Shown: positions 1 through 12,718, counted from the first letter of the stretch. The stretch is DNA of 64,000 nucleotides from Pectinophora gossypiella (GCF_024362695.1 NC_065421.1:8060598-8124597); one strand, 5' to 3'. Notes: generated by a model from the letters alone, not told the origin. Translations and numbers: made by a program.

Positions 1-100
1 TAGTCGAGTCCGTTCATCACAGTTATAGCTTTACTATTTCCAGAGAAAGAAAAAAACTAGAATTCTACTCGACTTATTTTTTTCAAACACAGATCCCAAA

Positions 101-350
101 GGCTTTTTTGGTCTAACAGAAAGCTCGTTGAGGTGTGGGTACTTAGTTCATCTTGCGATAGATGTACGGTCATGAGCAATATAATGTACCCACTTTAGGA
201 CTCTGTCGCACTAACATATTTGACATTTAGTGAGACTTACAGTTCAATTTGTGAGAAAAGTTAATGTGACATGGTACCAAAGTGTATACATATTAATGCA
301 CGTGACCGTAGCTCTGACTATCGTAATTGGGATTTAGTCTTAAGCTTATT
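101..350 (+). repeat. SINE-A copy split by a MITE
   Basis: Two flanking pieces (about 109-166 and 309-346) rejoin into one repeat once the MITE at 167-308 is removed. The left piece has GGTCTAACAGAAAGCTCG and TTCATCTTGCGAT; the right piece has CTCTGACTA and AATTGGGAT. Other copies of the family lie at 4132-4227, 34690-34754 (minus), 46475-46677 (minus) and 50411-50518. Known as a lepidopteran interspersed repeat; SINE class is inferred from the B-box-bearing copy at 46.6 kb. Confidence 0.75.
167..308 (+). mobile_element. MITE-1 copy 1 (142 bp, TA target site)
   Basis: A non-autonomous DNA transposon of 142 bp bounded by TA at 165-166 and 309-310. Its terminal inverted repeats begin CGGTCA(T/C)GAGCA. 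There is no coding capacity. The TA duplication and the empty site implied by SINE-A on both sides point to the Tc1/mariner superfamily (inference). Copies at 8587-8728, 46680-46821 and 54168-54309 have exactly the same length; a fifth copy at 58442-58791 carries two further insertions. Confidence 0.9.
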
Positions 351-2513
351 TAAAAAAATATATGAACTTGGGATGTCGACTATAAGAACTACTCTGTTTT
401 ATTCTATCTACCACAGTAAAAAACACAACATTAAAATCTGTCAATATTTATCAGCCTTCAAACTAAAATGTATTCAAAGGTATCAAGCTGTTTCCAACAA
501 ACTATTAAAGTCCAGTGGCATTTCGAGGCCGCCTTCGATTGTCTTCATAGACTAGTTTAGGAAATTGTTGACGCGTAGAAAATGTGTTGCATGTCGGTAT
601 GGAGTGTGTTAGGTAAGTTATAGATAGGTGCGGTTAGAAAAATGAATTTGTACTTTCTGCGAGTAGCATAGTGCCCAAACTTGTTTCGTAAAGCTGTTGG
701 TAATTGTTATGTCAATTAACGGTAAGCGTACTATCAAACCGCTTCTCTGGTGCACTAAACTGTGTTGCGTAAGTATGCGCGGCGTGATTTTCAATCATCT
801 AATCCTAAAAATAGATCTTGCAGTTTTACTTAATAGGTTTATGACATGTAGTGAACCCTAGCATGCATTACGGACCCTGCTTTTGGAAGAATACATTTTA
901 TTATTAAAAATAAATTACGTTTCCTCTTGATGTGACAAGCAGTTACCATTTCTATAATGGTTTGACTAGTCTGCCATTTTGTTCTCACATGTCAAACTAC
1001 ACGCGCAAACTCACTTTCATCCAGCACTGAAGATCCGTGCCGGCGTTTTTGCTGGGTTTTCAACTTTCCACCAAATTGGAGAGGAGAGTAGACGAGGGAG
1101 TATGTACAGAGGTCGAATTACCACGAGAGCGATAAAGCGTTTTCTCTCTCCCTTTCTGGCATCAATCAATCATCGGGTAAATTCGCGCAACCCCAGTTCT
1201 GTATCATGCTAGGGCATCCTTCTCGGGGCTATCTTCATAGTAAAATTGCATCGTAAGGCGACAAGTATAGGGTATGGAATGCAATGGGCAAGGCAAAGAC
1301 TTCCGAATGTTAAGTGACAAATACCAATGTTCGTTTTGACCCTACGATAATGAAGTGGTCAATTTACGGTCTGATGTCGGAGATGGGTCTTCAAACTTAT
1401 ATGTAAGATATCATTGCCGTATCAGTGTTTCACAAAGGGCCGTGAGTTAGCCACTTTAAAGACTTGGCTACACCAAAGGCAGTAGCGTAGGCGCGGCTAG
1501 GCAGTTTGAACGCGGTCGCATCGCAGTTCACAGTAGGTTAGTGATTTATTGAAAAAAAAATCCCAATGATTATATGATTCCGTAGATAAATGTTACAGAA
1601 ACACAACGCTGTGGGAGAGTATTGCACGGGAATTAAATATAACAACTGAACGCGGTTGTAACACGGAGACTCATTGAAACTGACCCACGCTGCTTCTGAC
1701 CTACTTCTGCTTTTGTTGTGGCGAAGCCTTAAACATAAAATCTGTAGATAATAAAGCACTAGCGCTCACTAGCGCCTGTGGCACCATAGTTGTTTATGTC
1801 CGGAAACTCGGTACCGTATATGTGCATTGAGCTGTAATCTTTGACATTTACTTGGCGTAATTTGTGCAACTGAAGCTTTACTACTAGGGCCGAATTCATA
1901 AATCACATTTGACAGCGTCGGACTCATAATAAACGAGAGACTTAAAGAAAATTAAACCTTATAACTACGAGAAAATCTATAAATTGGTCCTACATATAGT
2001 AGGTTTTATTATCTATGGATTTTACGGTTTGTTGTAGGGAGTGTATCCACAATGGTGCCTATACAAATAATAATAAAAAAATAATTGTCCTATTCAAAAA
2101 TACATGTGATAGTTTTGTTATGTATGAATAATATTTAGCCGTATGTCAGTCTGTACTAAATTTAAAGTGTTAAAAAGTACCACTTGTTAATTCAACATTG
2201 AACTATCACACCATCGTATATTTATTAAGACTACTTTAAAAAAAAACAATGTTTTAGAAATGTAGTAATTGGGACATTATTAGCATTTTGTAAAATAGTA
2301 AAGCAGTACAAAAGGTATCTGGCGACCCGTGCCGTTCATTTCTGCATAGATATTTTTGCACTTCCTACTCTAATGAGAGACTTTGTGGCTACGTTCACCA
2401 AAAACAATATAGAGGGCGTTGTACAGTTTCTACGTGATACTTACCTATTTTCTCATTACTCTGGTACATAATTATTCCAAAATACAATGTAATGACAGAA
2501 ACATACATTTAAA
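351..2513. other. AT-rich sequence, no gene seen
   Basis: No coding exon or recognised repeat was found. Short open frames at 979-1212 (plus) and 1538-1759 (minus) have no recognisable domain or codon bias and are probably chance. Confidence 0.5.
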
Positions 2514-2768
2514 TAATAGGCTAGTTTCCAACTAGTCAAATCAGTTACTTTTTACTAAACGTCAAAACACGAAATTACTATGGAATTCGTATGAAAAAGC
2601 ACACTGTGACGTCATAGAGAAACGTGACAAAATGTCGGACTTATTATTACGTTTTTCTTGATTAAAATTCATTAATAAGTTAAATAGAAAAATGAAAATG
2701 TTTTTCGTTAGTAGTAAATCTGTATTTATTTAGTAAACAGAATTTCATAATTTATCTTAAACCTAGTA
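2514..2768 (+). repeat. CRE-repeat copy A
   Basis: About 250 bp of a dispersed repeat that begins near CTAGTTTCCAACTAGTC, runs through TTTACTAAACGTCAAAACACG, and ends near CCTAGTACACAACCCAATT. It contains the palindrome TGACGTCA at 2607-2614. Other copies are at 13768-14010, 42424-42660, 48608-48990 and 49813-50008 (minus). No open frame; the class is undetermined (MITE or LINE tail). Confidence 0.85.
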
Positions 2769-4131
2769 CACAACCCAATTGTTGCTACCTATATTGATTT
2801 TGATCAGAAGAACAATGGGTGGAAAATGTAATTGTGCCTGGGTGTAATAAAAAGGGTCATTATTTATACCCAACAACAAAGATAAAAGATGCATATTGTC
2901 TGTTACCCATGAAATTAGAAGGTTAAATGAAGAAAAATCTGTACAGCGCCATCTATATTGTTTTGGAGGAACATAGTCTGGAAATTCCCTCATTCATATA
3001 ATATTTCAATTTGTTTTTGAATAAACAACTCGCCGGTAAATGACTTTGTCGTCATAGCGTTATAAACAGAACCAAATAAAAATATTTTTGTAAAAGTTTA
3101 TGTTCCTAAGTAAATCTTATGTGATTATTTTATGGCTGAATTGAGTTTAATTTGTCTAGTATTCAATTGGTATTTTAGTAGTAATATCTAAAATGTAATT
3201 TTATTTATATTAATTGGTTTAACAAAAATTCAATGGGAAGTACATATTTATTTTGCTTATCTTAAAAAAGCAGATGAGTGTTTCGTTTATATATTTTTGC
3301 ATTTGATCATAACATTTTTATTTATAAACTTGGTATACTATAATTATAGTGGTATATAGACATCATGCAATAATTTAGGAAATGTATAGTACTGACTGTA
3401 TAATTGTGTGGTATGTCCTGGGTTAAGTCAACTATTCGCTAGTATAGAATTTCGACGTGTTCTTTTAATTCGAATATGTATTGAGCGAAGCCTTGGCATT
3501 CACGATTACTGTGTAAAGTAAAACTGCTATACCAACTGCATAGATATCTTTACTATATTCTTTATTTAAACCAAACATTAAATCCGTGATAGTTCTGTTC
3601 GGAGATCGCGTGCCCCAGTTCAGGGTCTAAACCACGGAATTCGACTTTGAGTTAGAATTCATGTTTGGATAAGTAGATAATTGAAATCACGTGGTGGCAA
3701 TAAGCTCGCCGTCTATTATATGGACTTAAACATAGCTGACGAGAAATATGTTAAACTAACTAGACAAAATATGAAACTATTTAATAATAATAAGATTTAT
3801 TGGTTTCAGGGTCGTAGTATGTCAAGGCATCTCTCTCATATCTAGACTTATGTAGTATATAGGGACGGAAAGTGAATGCTTATGTATGACTGATGGCACA
3901 AACATGCCTACATAGGAGGAGGGTGTTTTTGGAGTAAATAATAAGTGAGAACTCAAGACAGTAAAGCGAATAAATCTAGATAAAAATACTATTGATTTGT
4001 TTTCTATCTAAGGTGGTGGTAAAAAAAACATCCGAGATTCTGAAGAGGTTGAAAAAAAATGATTGTACCTAACACCGACACAGTTTTCGTTGCAAACATT
4101 TTGAGTCCTCAAAAAAGACGCGAGAAGCTCG
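2769..4131. other. AT-rich sequence, no gene seen
   Basis: No gene is seen. At 2946-2954 is GCGCCATCT, an insulator-like motif in reverse. Around 3640-3705 is a weak match to the middle of the SINE-F element at 54.9 kb (GAATTCATGTTTGGAT, ATCACGTG), probably a decayed fragment. Confidence 0.45.
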
Positions 4132-4227
4132 GTGAGGCGTGGGTACGTTCATCTTGCGATAAATGTACCTCTGACTACCCCAATTGGACTCACGACAATA
4201 TAGACGTGAGCTTATGTTGTTATGTAA
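4132..4227 (+). repeat. SINE-A fragment
   Basis: Shares GAAGCTCGGTGAGG, TTCATCTTGCGAT, CTCTGACTACCCCAATTGG and GTGAGCTTATGTTGTTATG with the SINE-A family. The tail ends in TTATG-like repeats. The open frame at 4059-4244 is this repeat read in one frame, not a gene. Confidence 0.75.
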
Positions 4228-4691
4228 CAATGACGTCATCGTAAGCAGTCACTATTCGCCCTATATAAGATAACAGATACGCTTAATTCTCCATATGCAG
4301 TACCTGCACTTTCGTTTTATAACAATATACAAAATACAATAGATATAGGAACGTGTAATAATTGTATGTATGTATTTTACGTGCTAGTTATTTATTGTTT
4401 GTACTTTTGTAGATCAAAATATCGAATTGACTGCGCTTAGGGAGATTAACGTAATGTAAGTAATATTTTGCACCTTTAGTTAAGGTTAGTTTGTATCGCG
4501 CCTGAGTTGTGAACTTAAGGGAAATTGGATAGCTTGTGTCGTACGATGCTGCACTGCAGTTTTGACAAGCATGTTTCATGTTCTACGGGTAGGTACGGCA
4601 AAAAAGCCTTGGGCGTTTTCACACTACATCCGATTCTCATCAGCTCCAAGTCGTCGTAAAAAAATACTTAGAGAGTTGAGAATTTAAAATG

Positions 4692-4790
4692 ATTAAAACA
4701 CATGATAACGGGTTCTAACCGCGTTTAAATCAGGGATATGAGACTCGTGATATTTCGACACTGTTGCAAGTGCCATGATCACGGGATGAC
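4692..4790 (+). mobile_element. MITE-2 fragment
   Basis: One arm and part of the interior of the inverted-repeat element that is complete at 60818-61051. Shared landmarks are ATAACGGGTTCT, CCGCGTTTAAAT, GGGATATGAGACTC and GATATTTCGACACTG, followed by interior GTTGCAAGTGCCATGATCAC. The partner arm is missing, so this copy is truncated. Confidence 0.85.
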
Positions 4791-5210
4791 TAACACATGT
4801 TTAAAACAATGTTTAAAATGTTGTTACTGTCTTGTTTTTGTGTGGCGTCCTTTTATAGTAAACAATTTTAATTCTATTCTATTTCTGATGACGAATATCG
4901 GATGTAGTGCGTAAGCTACCTTACGAATATCTCTACGACCACTTCGAATTCGTCATTAGACGGAATCGGATCGGATAAAAATAGCTTGAGTAGATTGACA
5001 GCTGTCAGCTGTTTTCAACTATAACACTTTTCCCGATATGCCCTATTCGCACTAGACTGTATACTATATCTCAGTCTTGACGTCATTCTAATCAAGTTAT
5101 TTTTGACCGGGTGTAATAGACTGTTGTAGTGTTGAGTGCTTAAACATTACACCCGCCGTCGGCTATGGTCTTTGTTCGAGTTAGTAGCGTTTACTTTTTT
5201 TTCGATATTA

Positions 5211-5634
5211 GTGCTAATTCCAGTACACAGCATGTAATTTTATTTTAAGTTTTGCCGGTTATTTTCTTATCCGCTGAAAAAGAAAGGGACGGGTAATCGA
5301 CAGGCATACAATTTATGCAGAAAACGTAAATTTTAGGCAGCAATCTAAAACAACTGCAATTTAACCTCTCATATGCCGAGATACCAGACACAATAGATTT
5401 TACATTGTGTCTGGTCGAGATCCGCGTTCCGGCGTTCGAAAGATTAAGTCGAGAGCACACGTCAAACGGGTTGCATACCAGCGAGATACCCATTTGATTC
5501 ACCCGGTTATTCATTCGATTATTCATTTCAAAATAAGCAGCCACCAATCATCCGTCCCTTTCCTTTTCGGCGGATAAGAAAATGATAGGTAAAACTTAAA
5601 ATAAAATTAGATGGTTGCTTCAGGAATTAGCACC
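5211..5634. mobile_element. MITE-3, 424 bp with long inverted repeats
   Basis: The ends are inverted copies: GTGCTAATTCC at 5211-5221 and GGAATTAGCACC ending at 5634. The inverted similarity extends about 80 bp inward through TAATTTTATTTTAAG, ATTTTCTTATCCGC and AAAGGGACGG. The centre holds a separate perfect hairpin at 5383-5415 (12-bp stem ACCAGACACAAT, 9-nt loop). The open frame at 5245-5547 on the minus strand lies wholly inside and shows no transposase motif. Shorter relatives are at 54604-54707 and 57410-57522. Confidence 0.8.
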
Positions 5635-7465
5635 ATTATAAACTTAAATTTGGCAACATAGATAGTAGGCGTCCAATCGCAAGTCGGAATCTATCGAGTG
5701 TTGCCAGTTTCATATCCTAAAATGTAACCATTTCTGTTTGATGTCTTGTTAAAACTGTGTTGCAGTGTCTTTATAAAAAATAAAAATAAAGGGCGACTTT
5801 TTAATCTTTAGACTTTCACTTTTATTACTTGAAAACGGTTTTTATTTTCGATTTAGATTAAGACAATACGGGAGGTAATAATTACTCGAATATTATCTAT
5901 TAGTGTATCAAAGTAGTTTGAGGTTGATAAAAGTATACTTACTTAATGGTTATATACGAGTTTTTGAATTACCTTGGAGGACTAAAAAACGTGAAAGATT
6001 TTCTAACGATTAAACATCTCACTCTTAGTATAATGTACTCTGTCACACGAATGGAGTAGAGGTTCCTTTGACCGTATATAATGTATGCTTCGACTGTCTC
6101 GGGGAGTAGTTTGTGATTGGACCGTGTGTTGTAGGCATTTAGGAAATGGTTTAATGTAAGTATCGGTGTTTAGCAGTTCGCGAGATTGTGGTAAATGTAA
6201 ACAAATGTGTGTTACAAGTTTAGGCTGGTTTTCTTATGTTAATTGTCCAACTTCAACAGAGTACTTGCTTGGTTTAATTATATAAAGCAACATCAAAGTA
6301 CCTACACATTTGCACACGAGTCTTTTTACAGCAAATATTCTGATACTGAAAATGTATTATATTTAATTATCTGGCAACACATTTGGGTAAATATTTGTTG
6401 TGTGGCAAACTCTTTGGTTGTCTATGATCTTCTAAAACAAAAGAGTACCTATCTAATGGTTTTACTTTTTACAAGTAATAATAGAATCTGCTTAAACTTG
6501 TAACGTCAATTTAAAAGTAAGGAAACTGCTACCTCTTTGAATGCCTGGACCCTGTTGTTGTTGTCTAATGGGTGTCTCAAGATGATGTTAAAAAAATAAA
6601 ATAAACATAAAAAAACTTTGACTCTTATCTCAAGCTTTAATTCCATTTATTTTGAGTTTTAAACCTGTTGTTACACACCTGTGTGACCATTTCCTTACCT
6701 TTGTTATATTATTTTGCTGTACCTTACCTGGTAGTCTCGTTCTGTCTGGTTCCTAGTTTTAAAACTCGAGAATGGAAAAAGTTTTCATGGCTCTATAGGT
6801 CTTTTATTCTGAACACAAATTTGAATGAAATATAAATAGAAAACATGTCCTTTATCCGGACAGCGCGTTTCAAATGTATTTATAATTAAATCCGGTTTAG
6901 GAATAATTTTATCCGTACAGATAAGTATCAAGTTTAATTGTATTTTCTGCTGTTTTTGGACCACGGAGAGTGTCACTTACTAATAGGAATGTTGGTAAGA
7001 TTGGTCGTTAGCCGAACTTGCATATTTATTCGTTAACTGCACGTATCTTAGTTTTAAAAACTCCAGGGCCCATTACAATACCCAAGCTGTCGGGTCCAAT
7101 GCGTCAGGATCGGGCTGTGTAATAGCTCATCGGTGGGCGGGGCCACGATTTCGCCGTATGCCTGTATCTGAGGCCCGATGTTTTGGATAGTGTAATAAGC
7201 CCGTATGCCGCGTTTTATCACACAAGATACTGCAGCATGGGTCGTATCAATTGTGCATATTCATTTAACGTGTTGACATGCGTAGATGGATGGATATTCG
7301 AACACCGATAGGCTATATCATTACCGTTAACGCAATATCCTAAAATTGTTTGTCTTTTAGCAAATACCCAGATAGAACAGTGTATGTCGACAACTTACGT
7401 AAATTCTAACTGATAGGTCGTTCTTCTTTTTTATCGACAATAAACGGCACGTACGCACGGCACTG
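5635..7465. other. AT-rich sequence, no gene seen
   Basis: No exon or recognised repeat. A slightly GC-richer patch at 7060-7215 has GTGTAATA-type words in both orientations and might be an old inverted-repeat element, but the arms are too diverged to call. Confidence 0.4.
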
Positions 7466-7626
7466 TAGGCACGTTAAGCCGTTGGTCCCGGTTACTACTT
7501 ACTGATGTAAGTTAGTAGTCGTTACAGTTGTAAGTTAGTATGTCAAGCGTTTGGCGGCTCAATAGTAACTCTGACAGGGTTGATGGGGTTGGTAATCCAC
7601 CTCACAACCCACACGATAGAAGATGA
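7466..7626 (+). repeat. SINE-B, core plus CACACGATAGAAGA-type tail
   Basis: The 5' part, GGCACGTTAAGCCGTTGGTC (7468-7487), is the core module also found in the SINEs at 9.2, 38.6 and 46.2 kb. The 3' part (TTTGGCGGCTCAATA, GGTTGGTAATCCACCTC, ACCCACACGATAGAAGA) is a different tail, shared with 47809-47930 (minus), 49180-49242 and 63396-63456. No tRNA-like head remains, so this copy is 5'-truncated. Confidence 0.8.
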
Positions 7627-8584
7627 TCGACAATAAAAATACATAATATATAATATCTTTAACGTTATAACGGCAATAAATATTTTAAAACATCATATAA
7701 AGATGTGTCTGTAGAGGACTATTGAGTGTTTCTCTTTATCTTGGTAATATACTTTTCTTTGCAGGGACATACTTTTTGTCGGAGACAGCATTTCGATTTA
7801 CCACTCTGTCACAGGATTTTGTGACCAAAATCCTCGAACCTATAAGAGGACTATATTTTTGTACAAAAGAAAGATTAAATATAATTTTAAAACACTTGAC
7901 TTATCAGAAAGGACAGATCATTGTTGATAAAATGGAACGACCCATTTGCAAAAAAATAAACGTAGGATATTTTTGCGTTTACGGTAATGATATGCGAACC
8001 ACGCTTCTGGTATGCGAACCACCCAGATGTGTGTAAAGACTAGCCTAGCCTGAGCTTTGCATTATTCGAATGCACGCAAAACGTTACACGCCTCGCGGTC
8101 CCAAAAACAGAATTACTTATTTTAAAAAGGGCATTATTTTTCTAATCAAATCTTATTCAACTGTTACGCAATTTCTTCTCATGTGCCAACTACTTTCTTT
8201 CATCCTGGTAATCCAGCCCAAGAAATACGCTATCAAGAAATATAGGTTCTTAGGAATATCGTCTTAAGTACAAACGAAGCTTTGATATTTGTTCAGTCAC
8301 TGTATTAATCAACTTTACCTATACAAAACGTTTGTATAGAAAGCTTTTGAGTCTACTCATTTCCAATTTACTTGACGACTTCACATTTTGATGTTAGTAT
8401 CGATTGTATAATTCATTTAGGTACGTCCTTGATTCGTGAAGTGGTTCATCCTATCTACTTACCTTATTTTACGTCACTGGTCCCAATATTCAAGTCTGTT
8501 GTTAATTGAAACTAAAGTGAAGGTGTCATTCCCGCGGGTAATATTCAATTGTCCTTTCTATGTTTAATGAATAATTTGGTCTTG
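7627..8584. other. AT-rich sequence, no gene seen
   Basis: The open frame at 7722-8036 (104 codons) opens near a possible 3' splice site but has no recognisable domain, and the frame at 8070-8267 is similar. I see no support for either as a real exon. Confidence 0.4.
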
Positions 8585-8586
8585 TA

Positions 8587-8728
8587 CAGTCATGAGCAAT
8601 ATAATGTACCCACTTTAGGACTCTGTCGCACTAATATACTTGACGTTTACTGAGACTTACAGTTCAATTTGTCAAAAAAGTTGATGTGACATGGTACCAA
8701 AGTGTATACATATTAATGCTCGTGACCG
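8587..8728 (+). mobile_element. MITE-1 copy 2 (142 bp)
   Basis: Full-length copy between TA at 8585-8586 and TA at 8729-8730, with the same terminal inverted repeats as the 167-308 copy (one base differs in the left end, CAGTCA for CGGTCA). Length is identical, with only scattered substitutions. Confidence 0.92.
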
Positions 8729-8730
8729 TA

Positions 8731-9140
8731 CGGTCTTTGTCTGCCCCGCATTGCTGATGCCACAGCGTGTATGTTTATGTACGTTCAACAATCCATAAAA
8801 TAAAGATAAGCTAGAACTCAGGTATATTTTTATAATTAAGAACGCATTTTTAGTTGACTAGATATGTACAGCATTGTAATTAGGAAGATAGGACATCATT
8901 CTGTTTAAACCTGTAATTTATGTAGTAAAGAATAAATAACATTTTTTGTATTAAGTTGTTTAATTTACACACTACAATTTTACACAAATAAATACATTTT
9001 ACAAAATATCTCATATACACTGCTTATATATATAACAGTTTTCGTTTTGGAATAATTTCATGCACTTTGTGATGATACATACTTTACTCATTGAGCACAT
9101 ATTAACATACCTCCTCCGATTTTACGTTGTCCATTTACGT
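8731..9140. other. AT-rich sequence, nothing recognised
   Basis: No gene or repeat recognised; polyA/T-rich spacer between MITE-1 and the SINE-C copy. Confidence 0.4.
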
Positions 9141-9432
9141 AACATACATAGCCTGTATACGTCGCAGGCCTCCCCGTGATTAATCAGAAGGGGTACGGAG
9201 CATACTCCACTACGTTGCTCCAGTGCGGGTTGTTGGAGGCATTTGGGCTAGTAGGACTGACGGTTTAACGTGCCGTCCGAAGCGCGGAATCTTACTTTTT
9301 CGAACAACCTGGCGAGAGCCTGCAGCCAAACAAAGGACAGTCTCAAAGGCGATTTTCGTCAATGTCCCTATCGGGAATCGAACGCAGACTTCAAGATCGT
9401 AAGCCCAGTGTTTGCTTGACCACGGAGGCTGA
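9141..9432 (-). repeat. SINE-C, near full length
   Basis: Read on the minus strand it has a tRNA-like head (GCCTCCGTGGTCAAGCAAA, B-box GCGTTCGATTCCC), then a body with CTTTTTTCGG-type words, then the shared core (complement of 9260-9287). The tail ends in GGCCTGCGACGTATACAGGC and ATGTATGTT. It matches the copy at 38480-38790 and the tails at 52324-52399 and 62462-62575. The open frame at 9210-9476 is this element. Confidence 0.85.
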
Positions 9433-10882
9433 TGCACCTTGACGCGCATTATGAAATACTGGGTGGGACAAACCAAAGAAGTTGTTTATGATGTATATTA
9501 CAAAGATACAGGTTGAAGATGTTTACAAAGAAAGGGTTAGTTGGTCAACTGATGTCACAAATACATGGGACAGTAAACATGTACCAATACGTTGTCTGCC
9601 GCACGAGTTGGCCGCGGGCCCATAAATGCACCTGAAGGCAATACCTATTTCCGTCGCCATCGCGGCCGGCATAGAATGCATTCGTAACATTATATATTTA
9701 TTATAATAAGCTTATTATAAATAACGCACATTTAATACAGATCGGCAATCATTCGCATAGCGTTTAAAACATGTCATACATTTTTCTTTATTTTAGTTAC
9801 AAATGTTACAACAATTCGTTAAATAAGTAACATTACAAGATTAACGGAACTTAAAAATATTTTTTTTTATACTTTAATACAATACGAGGATAGGTTCACA
9901 TTATAAGTAAGTACATAAATGATCGATGGTTTTAAGAATCATCGCTAATTACACAATAACAGGCGTTGCAAAAATATAGGTACTTAAAGAAACGTCTTCA
10001 AGCGACAATGACTTATGTATAGACATAAGATTACAAAACTTGTATAGTTGGTAGCTTCAAGTTCACTTAATCTAAGATAGTCGCTTTTCATCAATAAATA
10101 ATTCAACTTTTTTACAAAAACACAATTTTGATCATAGACTCCGTTAAATCTAGCTTGTATAATAAAGACAGCAAATAGCCTAAAACAAGAGACCCTTCCG
10201 ACCCAGTTACACTGGTTCAAACCATTTCCCAGGAAAAATATAAAATATAATATTGTTTTGACAGCTGTCAAATTAATCAAGCTACGGACGGAGTCTTTTT
10301 TCTCATAAGGACAGAGTTAGTAGGCACAGAAAGTCAAATCAAAGCAAAACAAATATACCTTAATGCATAGAAAAAAATTCCAACAATCAGACATAACACA
10401 TGAATACACTACAATTTGGGCGGCCTTATTGAAAGTATATTAAAGCTGATATTTTTGAAGCTGTAACTCTTCATCGCTGCGTTGCGACGAACCCGATGTG
10501 TTGGGGTGAACGCAGGGACAGTGTCGTTAGTGGCTGTTGTAACCAACTAACAACCAGCTAACCACACTGCCAACGCGGTCTTACCCCATTATATATCTTC
10601 TCTTCAGATCCAATTTCATTTTGAATCATCTTAACGCAAAACTTCTTGATACATCAATTATGGGAGTACTCGACGATACACGTTTGCTCCAAAAACATCG
10701 TTTTGAGAACAAGGACTTATTCATAGTCCTCAAAATAATGTGCTTGGATTCTAGAAGTAATTCTAACTCTTCTGTTCTCCACTGCAGTGTCTCTCTCTGT
10801 CAGTCAGTTCTGCCATATCTTTGATTTCTAAAGCTAGAAAGTACCACATACGTAGAAGCGGTGTCGCAAGACAGTGAGCAAA
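9433..10882. other. AT-rich sequence, no gene seen
   Basis: Contains a short palindrome around an AAGCTT at about 9702-9722 and a TTGACAGCTGTCAA palindrome near 10258. No coding evidence was found for the open frames at 9984-10280 or 10621-10824. Confidence 0.4.
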
Positions 10883-11010
10883 GGCGTTAAAAAAGTTTCA
10901 TCAAAATAATTCATCTAAAAAGTAATATTGCTATTTAACTTTTGCGCAAAGGTAAGTGCGTATTGCTTTCTTAGATGAATTGCTTCCATGTAGTCTTTTT
11001 AACCCGCCAG
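10883..11010. mobile_element. MITE-4 hairpin element, copy 1
   Basis: Diverged copy of the hairpin MITE best seen at 59017-59176. The right arm is well preserved (GCTTTCTTAGATGAATTGCT, then TTTTTAACCCGCC); the left arm is more decayed (AATTCATCTAAAAAGTAATA). Confidence 0.8.
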
Positions 11011-11029
11011 GAGTTTGTATAAAAACGAC

Positions 11030-11268
11030 GGATTTCTATGTAGCATTTAAACAAGCAAAGTTGCAAAAATGTGAACACACAATGGGAATCGAACCCAGAT
11101 AATATCCACAAACAGATCTTGCTCTCGGATAATCGAGCAAGCAATGTCCTAAGCAAACTAGGGATCGCACATTGGCACCGGACGCCGGATATGTCGCCAC
11201 CGGGATTCGAACCCGGGACCTCAGAACGTGAGCTTAACGCTCAACCACTAGACCAGAGAGGCCATTAT
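11030..11268 (-). repeat. tRNA-derived SINE-D
   Basis: On the minus strand, starting near 11268: CTGGTCTAGTGGTTGAGCG is an A-box-like segment and GGTTCGAATCCC (about 11203-11214) is a perfect B box, spaced as in a tRNA. The would-be acceptor stem does not pair (GGCCTCT against TGGCGAC), so it is a SINE head and not a working tRNA gene. A second B-box-like GGGTTCGATTCCC lies downstream at about 11086-11098. Confidence 0.75.
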
Positions 11269-11269
11269 A

Positions 11270-12718
11270 ATAGTTCCCTTTTTATAATTCAATATGTATG
11301 GCACTTTAGACAGGATGCAATCTCTCAGTCGGTTTTTACGAATATAAGGAGTTGAATTTGTTCTATGATTTTTTGAAATATTTTTTTTTGTCAGAGTGCA
11401 GCTCGAGGCTCCTTGTAGAGTCACGTTCAATTCATCTGAAATCAAAGAGAAAAAAGTGTACATATCAACTTATTCCTTTCTATTTAATAGCTTTAGTTGG
11501 TAGGTAAGTACTTAGATATACCACACTACCTCATCTACGGAACCAGGACATATTGATACCTAGGTAGTAGTTCTAAGTAGTTCAGAAATCAATTCGCATA
11601 AAGATTTTTTTATATTTTATTCCTATTTATTTAGTTCATAACATAGTTGCACAATCAATTTTTACATTTTTGTCAAACACAACCTGTTCAACAAACGACA
11701 AGTAGCTGCAAAAATAACCTCGGCTCAGGGCCCTAGACGTTCTTTAAAAAAAACATGAAATACTGTTATACAATTTAGTGATTTGGCTGCCTAATATCAG
11801 TTCTCAGACAGTTAATACCATGCATTCATCTTCGAAATAATCACTAACCTTATACGGACAATGTATTTATTGAAGAAGATATTATTTGTAGACCAAGTCA
11901 TATGATCGTGTATGATAGATAATTTACTTGACTATGTTTATAAGTTCAAATATAAGTGAAAGCGCCGTAATCTTTTCATATAGGTTTTTTTTAAACTGCA
12001 TTCTGAAGCGCGAAATGATAAAATAAATTGCAAGACCGATATTGTCCAAATTAATCATATTAGCGCCATCTACGGTTTTTAGCTCGGAGTAGCTATTTAG
12101 GGACTGTTTTATCGACAGAGACGAAAGGCGCTAGTTGTTCAAAATCAGAAGTTATTGGCACTAGAAGGTCTTCCCCGCTCTTAAGCCCTTTAAACTTACT
12201 CAACATCTTGCTTTATGTGACACCTCATTATAAGCACAAGTATCTCTAATGTATAATAAATATCCTTCTATGATCGGCAAATTAGCGGTCATAAGTCCTG
12301 ACCGTGTCCGGGAGAGGCGGCTTAGGCAATTTAGATAAGACAAAACGCGAGGCACATGTCTATCGTTACACGAGATGTTATTATCATCCATCTATTTATC
12401 AGAATATTGCCTTGATCTTTGGTTGTATGCTGTATGGGTTTGTCTATGGGTTTTCTTGTTTGATTTCGATGGTTAATTGAATTGTTTGTTGAATTATGTT
12501 AAGCCAAAAATATATAATTACCTACTCGGAACCCTGGTGACTTTTCTACGGAAAACAGAAAGTGGTTCCGCGAAACCCACTTTAGGAATCGTTCGCGTTG
12601 TGTTAAGGCACTAACTGCACGTGGCATGTCACATCAACTGACTTTGCAAACTGACGTATCTGCATTTTTTTCCAAAATAATTTGTGTCTTATTGACAACA
12701 GCAAAGGGTGCAAATCAC
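11270..12718. other. AT-rich sequence, no gene seen
   Basis: No exon recognised. Contains GCGCCATCT at 12063-12071 (insulator-like motif in reverse) and a CACGTG near 12620. Confidence 0.4.

Noticed and set aside
5245..5547. 100-codon minus-strand open frame
   Set aside because: It is entirely within MITE-3 and has no transposase motif.
7722..8036. 104-codon open frame after a possible 3' splice site
   Set aside because: No domain, no codon bias and no donor partner; AT-rich chance frame.
9210..9476. 88-codon minus-strand open frame
   Set aside because: It is the SINE-C copy read through in one frame.
11190..11268. tRNA gene on the minus strand
   Set aside because: A and B boxes are good, but the acceptor ends do not pair and SINE body sequence follows, so it is a SINE head.
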